Positions 27,202-35,602 of a stretch of DNA of 64,000 nucleotides are shown here, one piece after another. The stretch's first letter is position 1. Every line of letters starts with the position of its first letter. Source of the stretch: Nitzschia sp. DOCU1 (lineage: Eukaryota > Bacillariophyta > Bacillariophyceae > Bacillariales > Bacillariaceae); the NCBI GenBank assembly GCA_951394045.1, contig OX595985.1, positions 1,178,001 to 1,242,000 on the forward strand. Reading direction: 5' to 3'. A model generated the notes under the pieces. The model made no database searches, was not told the DNA's origin, and worked only from the letters and a program-made list of their open reading frames with translations. The position numbers were made by a program, and so were the translations under genes.

Positions 27202-30200
27202 ATGTCAGCCACGAAGCCCTCTCTTACTGGAGGAGGAGCTCATACATTAGATTTTGCAGCTCTCTTATCGCGAGAATATCGACCGGCCCGCGTTTCTCAA
27301 TTAGTTCCCAGTGAACGGTCCGAAGCGCTCATTACCCGACGGCGGAGACCTCGGGGTGGCTCCTTTGATACTTCAGCGGTATCTTTCGCGGCTTCAAATG
27401 TAGACGAGGAGGAAGACGAAGACGTCGCAAAAAAGAAGGAGGAGGCCGCGAAGAAGAAAGATAAGCAGCATTATCTTAATTTGTTGAGTGATTGGACAGA
27501 AGAACAGCCCACGGCATCGCAATCCAGTCATGCTATTCAAAAGACGAAGGAAGATATCGAGGAAGAGACGGCCCGACTAGTGCTGCAATTAGTCTCCAAG
27601 ACCCCGACATATACTCGACATTTACAACAAGATGAAGCCACCAAAGTAGTGGACGATTCGGACCTTCAGGTCTATATACAGCGGCATAATCCCACTAAAA
27701 TGTCGAGCGCGGAGGATCCCAAGGCGTTTGCCCCGGCCTTTCATCAAGTGGAACTAGGAGACTGGGAATCCAAAATTCACTGGAAGGGTTATCAAGAACC
27801 TACCACTAGTGAAAAAGAGACTGTTGTTGAAAACAGCAAGCCGGGAATGATTCGTTCAGAGTCGCCCAACGCTGTAGATGCTGCTTCCTTGTTGCAAAAA
27901 CGTCGAAATCCTTTCTTGGAGGATCTGGACTTTGGCGACATGGTCTCATGGTCCGGATCCAAAGAGGATACGGCATCCAAGGCAAATAAAGTGCCTCTTA
28001 TTCTTGAATTGGGCGTTGCTGGACAGTCTATTGCTCGTCACGTTTTGCCCTCCCATCGTCCAGTCCCCTGCATTAAATCAGACGAATATCAGCAAAGAAT
28101 ACAAAGTGAATGGAATACTGGAGACGTCCAATCTACCGCGGAACTCTCCAAGGGCACTTTGCATGCAGACAAGGACAAGATGGAACGATTAATCAAGCAT
28201 CGTCAAGAAAAGCGCCGTCAAATGGCCAAAGATAAGACCAATCGTGTGACCGAAGCAATGGGAACTCTCAACGTCCTCGGGAGTGGACGAGGACGGACCA
28301 TTACGTCGTCTTTGATGGGTCCTGGTGGTACGGAGCGGACTGGGCGGCCCTCTCGTCATGTCGGTGCTAACGCGTCGCATGATACCGAGTACATTGAGCA
28401 GCTCGATATGGTCACGAATCACGTACTTGTTCGAGATTTGAGCAAGGTAACGCTGCGCCAATATCACCGACCAAAGCTACCATTATCAGTGGTGCGAACA
28501 ACCCTGATTTGGCAATTTGCCATTCGGTACCTCCCGAGCGGTAAAAAGGGTGGCCCACCCTCCGCCGGCGGAGCTGGGGACAACTCTTCCAGTTACCAGG
28601 CGATGATGATGGGGACGCATGCTGGCGTAGTTAGCAAAGCTAAGCTTCGAAGTGAATCGGATCTTAGTCCCACAGAAGGCAACTTGGTTCTCCTGGAATA
28701 TTCGGAGGAGCGCCCTCCAATCCAATTGACCAAGGGCATGGCAAGCAAGATCGTCACCTACTATCGAGGTGACAAAACCCGTTGTCCTGTTTCAGCCGGT
28801 GGAGGGGACCGTCCGACGCGACGAAAACGAGCGGGAGAAGCATCCTCCGAAACCAAAAAGGCCAATGCTAACCAGAACAAGCTTGAAAAGCCCCCACGTC
28901 TAGTTGGTCCGGATCAAGCCATTGCTTCGTCGCTTACCGATTGGGTCGGTAAACCGCCCAAGAAGACAAGAGAAGACCGCAACAACGAACGAGAGAAGAT
29001 TAATATCTTTCCTGAGGGTGTCACGGAGATCTTGCATCCCAAGGTACACGGGCCTTTCATTGGTGAAATCGAAGACGGGCAATCGGTTACGGGATTGGTC
29101 AGCAATCTGTTTGTGGCTCCGATCTTCCTGCACGAGCCAGAGCAGACAGATTTCTTGATGATTCTTGGACGCAATTCTGGCGCTTCCATACCCGGTCGCC
29201 ACGAAGTTTTGAACGTCGTGCTTCGAGAATTGCCAAATAGTATCTTTACAGTGGGGCAAACCGAACCGCGTACTCGAGTGTTCGCTCCGAACACACAGGG
29301 CGAGAAGAACTTCCTGGGGCCCTTTGTATCTTATCAAATCGCAAGGGCGCTGTCCAGGACAGAAAATCGAGAGGGTCATGGCTTGCGATTCGATGAAATC
29401 CAGGATCGCGTGCTACCCAACTTGGGCCTCGCCGGGAACAACCTGCGACAACGTCTCAAGTACGTCGCCAACTATGACAAGAACTCTCAAATCTGGACGA
29501 CTAAGTCAATTGGTTTCGAGGACTATCCTGGCGTTGATGCACTAGGAAAACAAATCGCTCCGGAAGGTGTCGCTGCTTGGGAAATCGCTTCTGCGGCAGT
29601 TCGTCGTCTGAGCGATTTGGGTATTCATCAACTATTCTCGGGCTCCCACGCTGTTGGTAGCGTTGGGGTTACCATGATATACCTGGCGGGTCAAGTCAAT
29701 GCCACACGAGAGCTTGCCCGAAAGATGAAAAAACTTGTTGACGTTAGCCGATCGAACCGAAGTCTTCAACCGATCCAACTCAAGTTCTACGAAGAAGCTT
29801 CAGCGGAGCTTGAGGCCATGTCCAAAGCGCTCCGGCAGCGGCATGAAGTCGCCAAGTTCATTTACGAGGAGCTGCAGCTTGCGCCTTGGCATCTCACCGG
29901 CGAGTTCATTGATGTGCACAAAAAAGGAGAAGGAACCGGGATGATGAAATTGACTGGTTTGGGCGATCCCAGCGGTGTTGGGGAAGGCTATAGCTTTATT
30001 CGAGAACAGGATTCGAAGCCGAGCAAGTCGGTTGGCACTGGATCGATGCAACAGAATGCTCAGATGAAGAAAATCACAGGAACGGAAGACGACTTGCGTA
30101 AGCTGACAATGAAGCAAATGGCTCGCATTCTTCGATCATACGGCATGGGACAAAAACAGATTGATACGCTTAAGCGCTGGGATCGTGTTCACGTTATCCG

Positions 30201-31707
30201 TGATCTTTCCACCAAGGCTGCGTCGGACGGTATCGGGGATGGTCTTGAACGATTTGCTCGTGGAGAGAAACTCAAGCTCTCCGAACAAAAACAAATGTAC
30301 CGCGACCGAATCCAGGTCATCTGGAAGCGCCAGCTAGCGGCCTTGTCGATCGATCCATCCGAAGGACGAGCAGCTGGTATCGATGGCGGTGCTGGTGTCG
30401 CTGACGGTGGCGAACTGCCAGCCGCTCGAACGGAACAAGCAAAGAAGCAAGGTGACGGAGATAAAGAAGAGTCGGATTCTGAATCCGAGGACGATGACTT
30501 CGCCGCAGAGATGGAAGAAGAAATGATGGATCGCCCAGAGACCAACTTGTTGGTTGCTGCCCAAGCGAGAGAAGGCGGTGGAGCAGGTGACGGTGCCTTA
30601 GGCCAATTGCGGAATGCAGCACAAGATCAAGATCTGAGTAGAGATGCACGAGAATTGGCGGCTCTGAAGCGCCAACGAGAAGAAGAACGTCAAGCACGTG
30701 AAGGTATATCCACCTTCAAACCATTGGAGCAGACTGCGCGCAATATGCCATTGATCAATCGCAAGATCATTCGCAAGAAAATAACAAAGACGCACCCCGA
30801 CGGTCGAGTTGTGACTACATTCAAATTCATCGTGCACCCCGACGAGGTCGGTCAAGTCATGGCGCGCCTTCAGCAACAAGATGATGAACGCCCTAACCCT
30901 AGGGATCGTCCCGAGTATCCTCCTGATGAAAAGCAAATCGGTCATTCTGTTTTCGAGGACGAAGATGATTTCGAGTTTTCCAGTCGGGCACGAGGGGGTG
31001 GTCTCAGGCGGCGTGGAGGCGGTCGCAGAGGCCGAGGCGGATCGACTGCAAAAGCCATGCCAAGAAAGACCCATTTTGGTAAGCTCAAGAGCAGCGTATC
31101 CAAAGAGCAGCGCCTCAAGAAGAGAAAACGGGAGGAGGACGAACTAGAACTCTATGCATCAGTCGCCAAGAGGCAAGGCACTAGCAACCGAAAAGAACGT
31201 GGTTCTATTCGAGAAAGAAGGCCACATGTCATTATGGCGGACAAGCTGGAAGCCATTCGCGCGGCGATCGAATCCCGTCCAAGTAGCGGGCCTTTTCACA
31301 AACCCGTCAACAGACGTCAATGGCCGCATTACTACGAGAAGATCAGCAATCCCATTGACCTCGCTACCATTCGCGACAAGATTCAAAAATACGAGTATCG
31401 TACTGCTGATGCCTTCTTGAAGGATTTTGAACTTATGAAGTCAAACGCGATCAAGTTCAATGGTGTTGGAGCTATAATCTCCGAGGAGGGAGCTGCGATT
31501 TTTGAAGTGGTCAAGGGAAAGGTAGAGGAAAGTAGAGCAGAACTCACACACCTCGAGGAAGCGGTCCACGAGCAATTTAGTGGAAAACCGAAAAAGAGGA
31601 AAAAGATGGGATCCCCGAAAGGTGGAGGCTCGGGTGGTGGCTTTGGAAGTGGCTCCGAGCTCATGGACTTTGATCTTGATCTCGAGAGCGGGAGTGATAG
31701 CGACTAG
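27202..31707 (+). CDS. TAF1: TFIID subunit TAF1 homologue with C-terminal bromodomain
   Basis: This gene encodes 1501 residues in a single exon. An acidic N-terminus (~70-100) may correspond to the TBP-binding TAND region. The DUF3591 core (~400-950) contains RDLSKVTLRQYHRPKLPL, RTRVFAPNTQGEKNFLGPF, SYQIARALSRTENREGHGL and GVAAWEIASAAVRRLSDLG. A following helical part has MKQMARILRSYGMGQKQIDT and LKRWDRVHVIRDLSTKAA (~960-1000). Acidic patches (SDSESEDDDFAAEMEEEMMD) and an Arg/Gly tract (RRRGGGRRGRGG) come next. One bromodomain lies at ~1344-1445 (SGPFHKPVNRRQWPHYYEKI, NPIDLATIRDKIQ, DFELMKSNAIKFNG), which binds acetyl-lysine. TAF1 scaffolds TFIID at RNA polymerase II promoters. Metazoan TAF1 has two bromodomains and this has one, as in plants. 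Confidence 0.95.
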   Translation: MSATKPSLTGGGAHTLDFAALLSREYRPARVSQLVPSERSEALITRRRRPRGGSFDTSAVSFAASNVDEEEDEDVAKKKEEAAKKKDKQHYLNLLSDWTEEQPTASQSSHAIQKTKEDIEEETARLVLQLVSKTPTYTRHLQQDEATKVVDDSDLQVYIQRHNPTKMSSAEDPKAFAPAFHQVELGDWESKIHWKGYQEPTTSEKETVVENSKPGMIRSESPNAVDAASLLQKRRNPFLEDLDFGDMVSWSGSKEDTASKANKVPLILELGVAGQSIARHVLPSHRPVPCIKSDEYQQRIQSEWNTGDVQSTAELSKGTLHADKDKMERLIKHRQEKRRQMAKDKTNRVTEAMGTLNVLGSGRGRTITSSLMGPGGTERTGRPSRHVGANASHDTEYIEQLDMVTNHVLVRDLSKVTLRQYHRPKLPLSVVRTTLIWQFAIRYLPSGKKGGPPSAGGAGDNSSSYQAMMMGTHAGVVSKAKLRSESDLSPTEGNLVLLEYSEERPPIQLTKGMASKIVTYYRGDKTRCPVSAGGGDRPTRRKRAGEASSETKKANANQNKLEKPPRLVGPDQAIASSLTDWVGKPPKKTREDRNNEREKINIFPEGVTEILHPKVHGPFIGEIEDGQSVTGLVSNLFVAPIFLHEPEQTDFLMILGRNSGASIPGRHEVLNVVLRELPNSIFTVGQTEPRTRVFAPNTQGEKNFLGPFVSYQIARALSRTENREGHGLRFDEIQDRVLPNLGLAGNNLRQRLKYVANYDKNSQIWTTKSIGFEDYPGVDALGKQIAPEGVAAWEIASAAVRRLSDLGIHQLFSGSHAVGSVGVTMIYLAGQVNATRELARKMKKLVDVSRSNRSLQPIQLKFYEEASAELEAMSKALRQRHEVAKFIYEELQLAPWHLTGEFIDVHKKGEGTGMMKLTGLGDPSGVGEGYSFIREQDSKPSKSVGTGSMQQNAQMKKITGTEDDLRKLTMKQMARILRSYGMGQKQIDTLKRWDRVHVIRDLSTKAASDGIGDGLERFARGEKLKLSEQKQMYRDRIQVIWKRQLAALSIDPSEGRAAGIDGGAGVADGGELPAARTEQAKKQGDGDKEESDSESEDDDFAAEMEEEMMDRPETNLLVAAQAREGGGAGDGALGQLRNAAQDQDLSRDARELAALKRQREEERQAREGISTFKPLEQTARNMPLINRKIIRKKITKTHPDGRVVTTFKFIVHPDEVGQVMARLQQQDDERPNPRDRPEYPPDEKQIGHSVFEDEDDFEFSSRARGGGLRRRGGGRRGRGGSTAKAMPRKTHFGKLKSSVSKEQRLKKRKREEDELELYASVAKRQGTSNRKERGSIRERRPHVIMADKLEAIRAAIESRPSSGPFHKPVNRRQWPHYYEKISNPIDLATIRDKIQKYEYRTADAFLKDFELMKSNAIKFNGVGAIISEEGAAIFEVVKGKVEESRAELTHLEEAVHEQFSGKPKKRKKMGSPKGGGSGGGFGSGSELMDFDLDLESGSDSD

Positions 31708-32110
31708 CGGGACTTTTTTGCTTCCTGACGAACAGGCCGCTATGTTTCAGCGGTGCCCACATCGCAAGACCTCATATTGGTTCATTCTGCTTGCGTCTTT
31801 TTACTTCAGCGAAAATAGAGCTTTACGTTCATCACGAACCAAATCGTCGTCCGCAGAGCGGGCTCGTTTGCGACTATTATTTCATGGAACGAATTAGCGA
31901 AATGAAAAACATGGGTTAACCCAGGGCAGTGTCTAGCTACCGGTAGGACGACATGCACTCTTCCCCCCCCCCCCCACCGCTACGCAATGTGCATACAATA
32001 TCGCTATAAATTACCCACTCTTTCTGACACAAAGTGCTATAGTAATCGCTCTTTCATTGCCCGGGCTCGTGTTGCGGACTCCAAATCCATCAACCAGCCA
32101 TCGTTTCCAT
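31708..32110. other. Convergent 3' intergenic with C13 run and CTACCGGTAG
   Basis: This lies between the TAF1 and MRG 3' ends. It contains the palindrome CTACCGGTAG (31937-31946) and a run of 13 C (31963-31975). No gene is present. Confidence 0.6.
31937..31946. repeat. CTACCGGTAG palindrome, copy 2
   Basis: Exact 10-bp palindrome between convergent genes. Confidence 0.8.
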
Positions 32111-33745
32111 CTATTCAAGTTCTTCGTCTTCTGCCATCGTGGCACTACTACGTTTCCGTTTTTCAACTCGTTTGACCCATTTGTCTTTATACTTGAGTTC
32201 CTCCGCAGTCATTTTCCGAGGCTTTTGCACAAAGTATTGATCTTGATTTTTGTGAAGAAATCTCAACAAATCATTGACCTTGGCTAACATAGGCTTGACC
32301 AAGACTTGTTGCACTTCTTCATCCGCGCCATATTTATGCGTCAATAAGCTTGGGAGTTGACAAAACAATCGCAACATATGGGCCGCACCATACTGATCGG
32401 ACGCAGGAGTCTTCCTGTGAGCTTCGAGCAAGGCACTCAATTGAGGTTGCTCGGAAGGATACAAGAGTCGATAGGGCAAGGCTTGATCGAACAGCTGACA
32501 AATACCATTGGCCATGTCCGTCCATTCCTTCTGACGACGTTTGCGTTCCAGTTCTTTGGGGTCGTCGTTATTATCTGCGTCAGCAGCAGGAGGAGTCGCG
32601 GCCTTGTCGTTCTGGCTCTTTTCGACCTCATCAACGGGCGACGACGACTCGAGTTCCTTTGGTTCCTGCTGCATCGTTGTCAAATCTGCCGTAGGACTAT
32701 CCGGACTGGTATCAGCCGCAGCAGCAACAGCAACATCAACATCTTCTTCCATGGGCGTTGCATCCGTAGACACCGTTCCTTCCGTATTTGCAGCGGGCAT
32801 GTCAGAAGAGGGGCTCGAGTCTTTGTCTGCCTCCACGGCTCCGGGTGCCGCTGCCTCCCCTTGCTCCACATCCACACCTTTGCTTTTCAAATAGTCGTTT
32901 AGAATTTGCCGAACGGTCGGAATTCCTTCCATATCGAGAACCGTTCCAAAGTCACCATTCAAGACTTCCCATTCTTCCACTAAAATTCGCTTTAGCTGAA
33001 ACGGAATGGCTAGCTGTTCGATTTCGTTTGCGGATCGTGAAATCGTCAAAGACTGTTTTTGAACTAACAAGTCTTGCTCTTGTTGATGCTTCTTTTGCTT
33101 CGTTCGTGCTTCCGAACTAGTCCGCTTCTTCCTTTCTTGGCGCCTTCCCTTTTCGTTGTCCTTGGGCAACAATTCCTTCCAAACTGACTCCAGCTTGGGT
33201 TTCCAGGCTTTCAAAAAGGCGCCCCCGTCAATCTTCTTGGACTTTTTCTGAAAGGCCAGCTGTAGGGCGCGATGTTCTTCTTGAATTCTCATTTGCCACC
33301 TCTCAGTTTCGTCTGAGAGTTCAAACATGTCGTCTTCGGCGACCCATCGATCCCAGTTGACTTTCCACGCCAAGAAATGCACAAAATAAAACCATTTGGG
33401 TTTGTTAGGAGTTTGTTCGGGGGCAGCAGCACTCGTCTCTTCAGCGTCAGCGTCAGTAAACGCAATGGTGCCCAAACAATCCAGTTTGCGTTGGTGTTGA
33501 ATGCCGCACAACGAACGACGAACAACAGCAGTATACAACAGTCCATCAATATCGCGTGCCAAGATCTTTTGACCTCTCTCAAACTTGGCAGGAGAAGGTT
33601 GTTGTGGATCGTGCGGCTGCTCGGCGGCAGCAGTCGGCTCGTTTTCAACGGAAGCTACGGCGACTTCGACTTGCTCTTCTTCGTCATTACCTATAGCCGC
33701 TGCTGGTGCTGCCACTACTTTGGCTCGTTTCGATCGACGAGCCAT
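32111..33745 (-). CDS. MRG-domain protein (MRG15/Eaf3-type) with chromo-barrel
   Basis: This gene encodes 544 residues from ATG 33745 (MARRSKRAKVV). The N-terminal chromo-barrel spans ~50-165: FERGQKILARDIDGLLYTAV, then PKWFYFVHFLAWKVNWDRWV and the family hallmark of aromatic residues. A Lys/Arg/Gln linker includes KKRTSSEARTKQKKHQQEQ. The MRG domain is split: first part LAIPFQLKRILVEEWEVL (~265), then an acidic/Ser/Ala insertion of ~100 residues, and the rest WTDMANGICQLFDQALPYRL, AAHMLRLFCQLPSLL and LLRFLHKNQDQYFV. MRG15/Eaf3 subunits read H3K36 methylation for NuA4 acetyltransferase and Rpd3S deacetylase complexes. The acidic insertion inside the MRG domain is unusual. It is intronless. 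Confidence 0.93.
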   Translation of the reverse strand: MARRSKRAKVVAAPAAAIGNDEEEQVEVAVASVENEPTAAAEQPHDPQQPSPAKFERGQKILARDIDGLLYTAVVRRSLCGIQHQRKLDCLGTIAFTDADAEETSAAAPEQTPNKPKWFYFVHFLAWKVNWDRWVAEDDMFELSDETERWQMRIQEEHRALQLAFQKKSKKIDGGAFLKAWKPKLESVWKELLPKDNEKGRRQERKKRTSSEARTKQKKHQQEQDLLVQKQSLTISRSANEIEQLAIPFQLKRILVEEWEVLNGDFGTVLDMEGIPTVRQILNDYLKSKGVDVEQGEAAAPGAVEADKDSSPSSDMPAANTEGTVSTDATPMEEDVDVAVAAAADTSPDSPTADLTTMQQEPKELESSSPVDEVEKSQNDKAATPPAADADNNDDPKELERKRRQKEWTDMANGICQLFDQALPYRLLYPSEQPQLSALLEAHRKTPASDQYGAAHMLRLFCQLPSLLTHKYGADEEVQQVLVKPMLAKVNDLLRFLHKNQDQYFVQKPRKMTAEELKYKDKWVKRVEKRKRSSATMAEDEELE

Positions 33746-34300
33746 GGTATAAATATCAGAAGCAGCACAAAACGAATTTTGGATTGTAACAAAGCAGATT
33801 GCTTTTTGTGGAGGGAGATTCAAAAAGGATACGCTTAGTGGAGGGAGATCCGATCACTCTCGCGTAGAAATCTACTGCAAGATTGTACCAGAGCCAATGA
33901 CGGCCAATGACCGTGATGGAGTTTTCGCGCGCCAAACCCTTGCTTCATCAAAACTGTCAAAATGATGGGGAAGGAATCCCCCTCCTTGTTTCCCCCGTCC
34001 AAATAGTCCATTAAGTCGAGTTCGTGATGGACCTCTTCGATTCCTTCGTCGCTCTATCGCGCCCGCAAAAGTGCTCGTGGTGATGTGTAGTAGCTTTTGT
34101 TTTCACCTTCCAACACAAATGCAATGAGAGGAGGTATTCATAAACGACAATCGGAATGTAGATGTGTTTGCAAGAAATGAAAGCGCTATTGCTCCTTCTT
34201 GGAGGTGGGGGAATGTTCTATTTGGGGTGTTTTTCGGGTCCGAATCGCTCGCATCGGAGTGCGCGCCACGATTACAAATACCTGGTAGAGTGTTTGGTCG
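33746..34300. promoter_or_regulatory. Upstream region of the MRG gene
   Basis: Tandem CCAAT boxes lie at 33894-33898 and 33904-33908. An E2F-like double site TTTTCGCGCGCCAAA lies at 33922-33936, 150-190 bp upstream of the ATG. TTTCGCGC and GCGCCAAA (reverse TTTGGCGC) both fit the TTTSGCGC consensus. S-phase regulation is inferred. Confidence 0.5.
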
Positions 34301-34301
34301 C

Positions 34302-34331
34302 GTTCGAACTCAGTTCGAACTGAGTTCGAAC
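34302..34331. repeat. GTTCGAAC array A (3 copies)
   Basis: GTTCGAAC at 34302, 34313 and 34324, an exact 11-bp period. It is preceded by GTGTTTGG-CGC, the same leader as array B. Confidence 0.9.
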
Positions 34332-34402
34332 TGAGCCAATACACATGTACTCATAGGCATATCAAAATATTCACAAGGCTTATAAATTAAGTGTTTGGAC
34401 GC

Positions 34403-34453
34403 GTTCGAACTCAGTTCGAACTAGTTCGAACTCAGTTCGAACTGAGTTCGAAC
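34403..34453. repeat. GTTCGAAC array B (5 copies)
   Basis: GTTCGAAC starts at 34403, 34414, 34424, 34435 and 34446, with spacing 11, 10, 11 and 11 bp. The spacers are TCA, TGA or T-A, so the longer units are themselves palindromic. Confidence 0.9.
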
Positions 34454-34461
34454 TGCAAGAA

Positions 34462-34752
34462 ATGAACACAAAAACTCACCAATTTGCAAAAATGGCAATC
34501 TTTGAACCTCTATATCCCATGCCATACACCTTGGATTTCAAAACGCGTTACATTTCCGTAATGACCGTTTTAAGTACTCTCTATAGACATCTAGTTCGTT
34601 GTAATTTGACCCATATTCGACGAGATAGACTTGTTCGAAAAATGGTTCGAACGCGCGAAATCGCATTTGCGTCAATTTTCAAACAACTACAGCTCAACAA
34701 CCACAGCCTCAATAACAACCAAAAAGATATCACTAAAAATCAATTAAACTGA
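34462..34752 (+). CDS. Small ORF inside the AT-rich island, probably not a gene
   Basis: An ATG-started ORF of 96 residues (MNTKTHQFAKMAIFEPLYPM...) ends in an Asn/Lys/Gln-rich tail. It begins 9 bp after array B. An internal GTTCGAAC (34645) lies within it. No family is recognised. An ORF this long is not surprising in low-GC DNA, though a short DNA-binding or host-unrelated protein is possible. Confidence 0.2.
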   Translation: MNTKTHQFAKMAIFEPLYPMPYTLDFKTRYISVMTVLSTLYRHLVRCNLTHIRRDRLVRKMVRTREIAFASIFKQLQLNNHSLNNNQKDITKNQLN

Positions 34753-34860
34753 TGCTTGCGTTGATATAAAGTGTGTTGTAATAGAAAGACTAAAGCATGA
34801 GATAGAGTGCTTCAAAGATAGCCAAATCTCGATATTTTTGTGTTGCAACGGTTCAAACTA

Positions 34861-34889
34861 GTTCGAACTCAGTTCGAACCAGTTCGAAC
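34861..34889. repeat. GTTCGAAC array C (3 copies)
   Basis: GTTCGAAC at 34861, 34872 and 34882, preceded by a one-mismatch copy GTTCAAAC at 34851. The array closes the AT-rich island opened by arrays A and B. Confidence 0.9.
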
Positions 34890-35386
34890 TGGTTGCAGCA
34901 TTCTGAGATGCCTTCTGCCTGAGACATGTGGAGATATGCCAGTTGATTTCAATGAAAGCCGCTGCATCCTCGAAATGGCGGGAGTTCGTTCATTATTATG
35001 CCCTTGCCCAATCCTATAAATAACAGTGAGTTCGCTATGCGACGGCCCTCGTTTGAGCGATTCGGAACTTCTCCGAAAACACGAAAACCCCCAAAATAGA
35101 GCATTCCCAGCATGTGATGTATCCACAGTTCTATTGAACTTTCAATGTATGAGCGCAATCTGCGAAAAATCCAACAAGATTTGAAAAGTCGGTGTTTCTT
35201 CGACTTGATTCGTTGCCGAAGCCAGCCTGGTCGAGCATGATGCCGCTAACTCACTTCGTGGGGCTGCTCCCGACGAAGTGAAACGCGACAGTTACAGGCT
35301 ACATCAATCGGTACGTTTGCTCTAAAATGGGATTATGTTGTTGTTTTGTTAGAGACCCATTCTCATCGTTGCTGTTGTGTTACAGA
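34890..35386. other. Intergenic with a probable intron
   Basis: Sequence from ~35278 to 35382 can be an intron: possible donors are GTGAAA near 35278 or GTACGT near 35310, and the acceptor is TGTTACAG. It would precede the small gene at 35387. The rest shows nothing. Confidence 0.4.
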
Positions 35387-35584
35387 ATGAGGGCGTATCA
35401 TGCACAGAAAGACAAGCTACCAGGCTACGAGGATGGCGCCGTACCGAGCTATTTTTACGCGGAGCGACGCTTCAAATACTGGCGACGACAGTATAGGCCT
35501 TTGAGCTGGCCATTGTGGAAGACCGAGTTTCCCGTCGCGTGGCGGGATATTGATCACGACCTTCTCCCGACAGACTTGCAATAA
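35387..35584 (+). CDS. Small basic/aromatic hypothetical protein (last exon)
   Basis: The last exon gives at least 65 residues (MRAYHAQKDKLPGYEDGAVP...), rich in Trp, Tyr, Arg and Pro (FKYWRRQYRPLSWPLWKTEF), which is unlikely by chance. An acceptor TGTTACAG sits just before it. A first exon with ATG at ~35238 (MMPLTHFVGLLPT), spliced with donor GTGAAA, would join in frame. Alternatively the intron lies in the 5' leader. It resembles small accessory subunits of mitochondrial membrane complexes in size and composition, but that is only an impression. It is tail-to-tail with IleRS, 18 bp apart. Confidence 0.5.
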   Translation: MRAYHAQKDKLPGYEDGAVPSYFYAERRFKYWRRQYRPLSWPLWKTEFPVAWRDIDHDLLPTDLQ

Positions 35585-35602
35585 TGCTACACACGTTCTA
35601 GT

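Noticed and set aside
30189..31074. Minus-strand ORFs antisense to TAF1
   Set aside because: They are mirror frames of a strongly matched coding region.
34302..34889. CRISPR array
   Set aside because: Units are 8-bp palindromes with 2-3-bp spacers in three clusters, without unique spacers. The host is eukaryotic.
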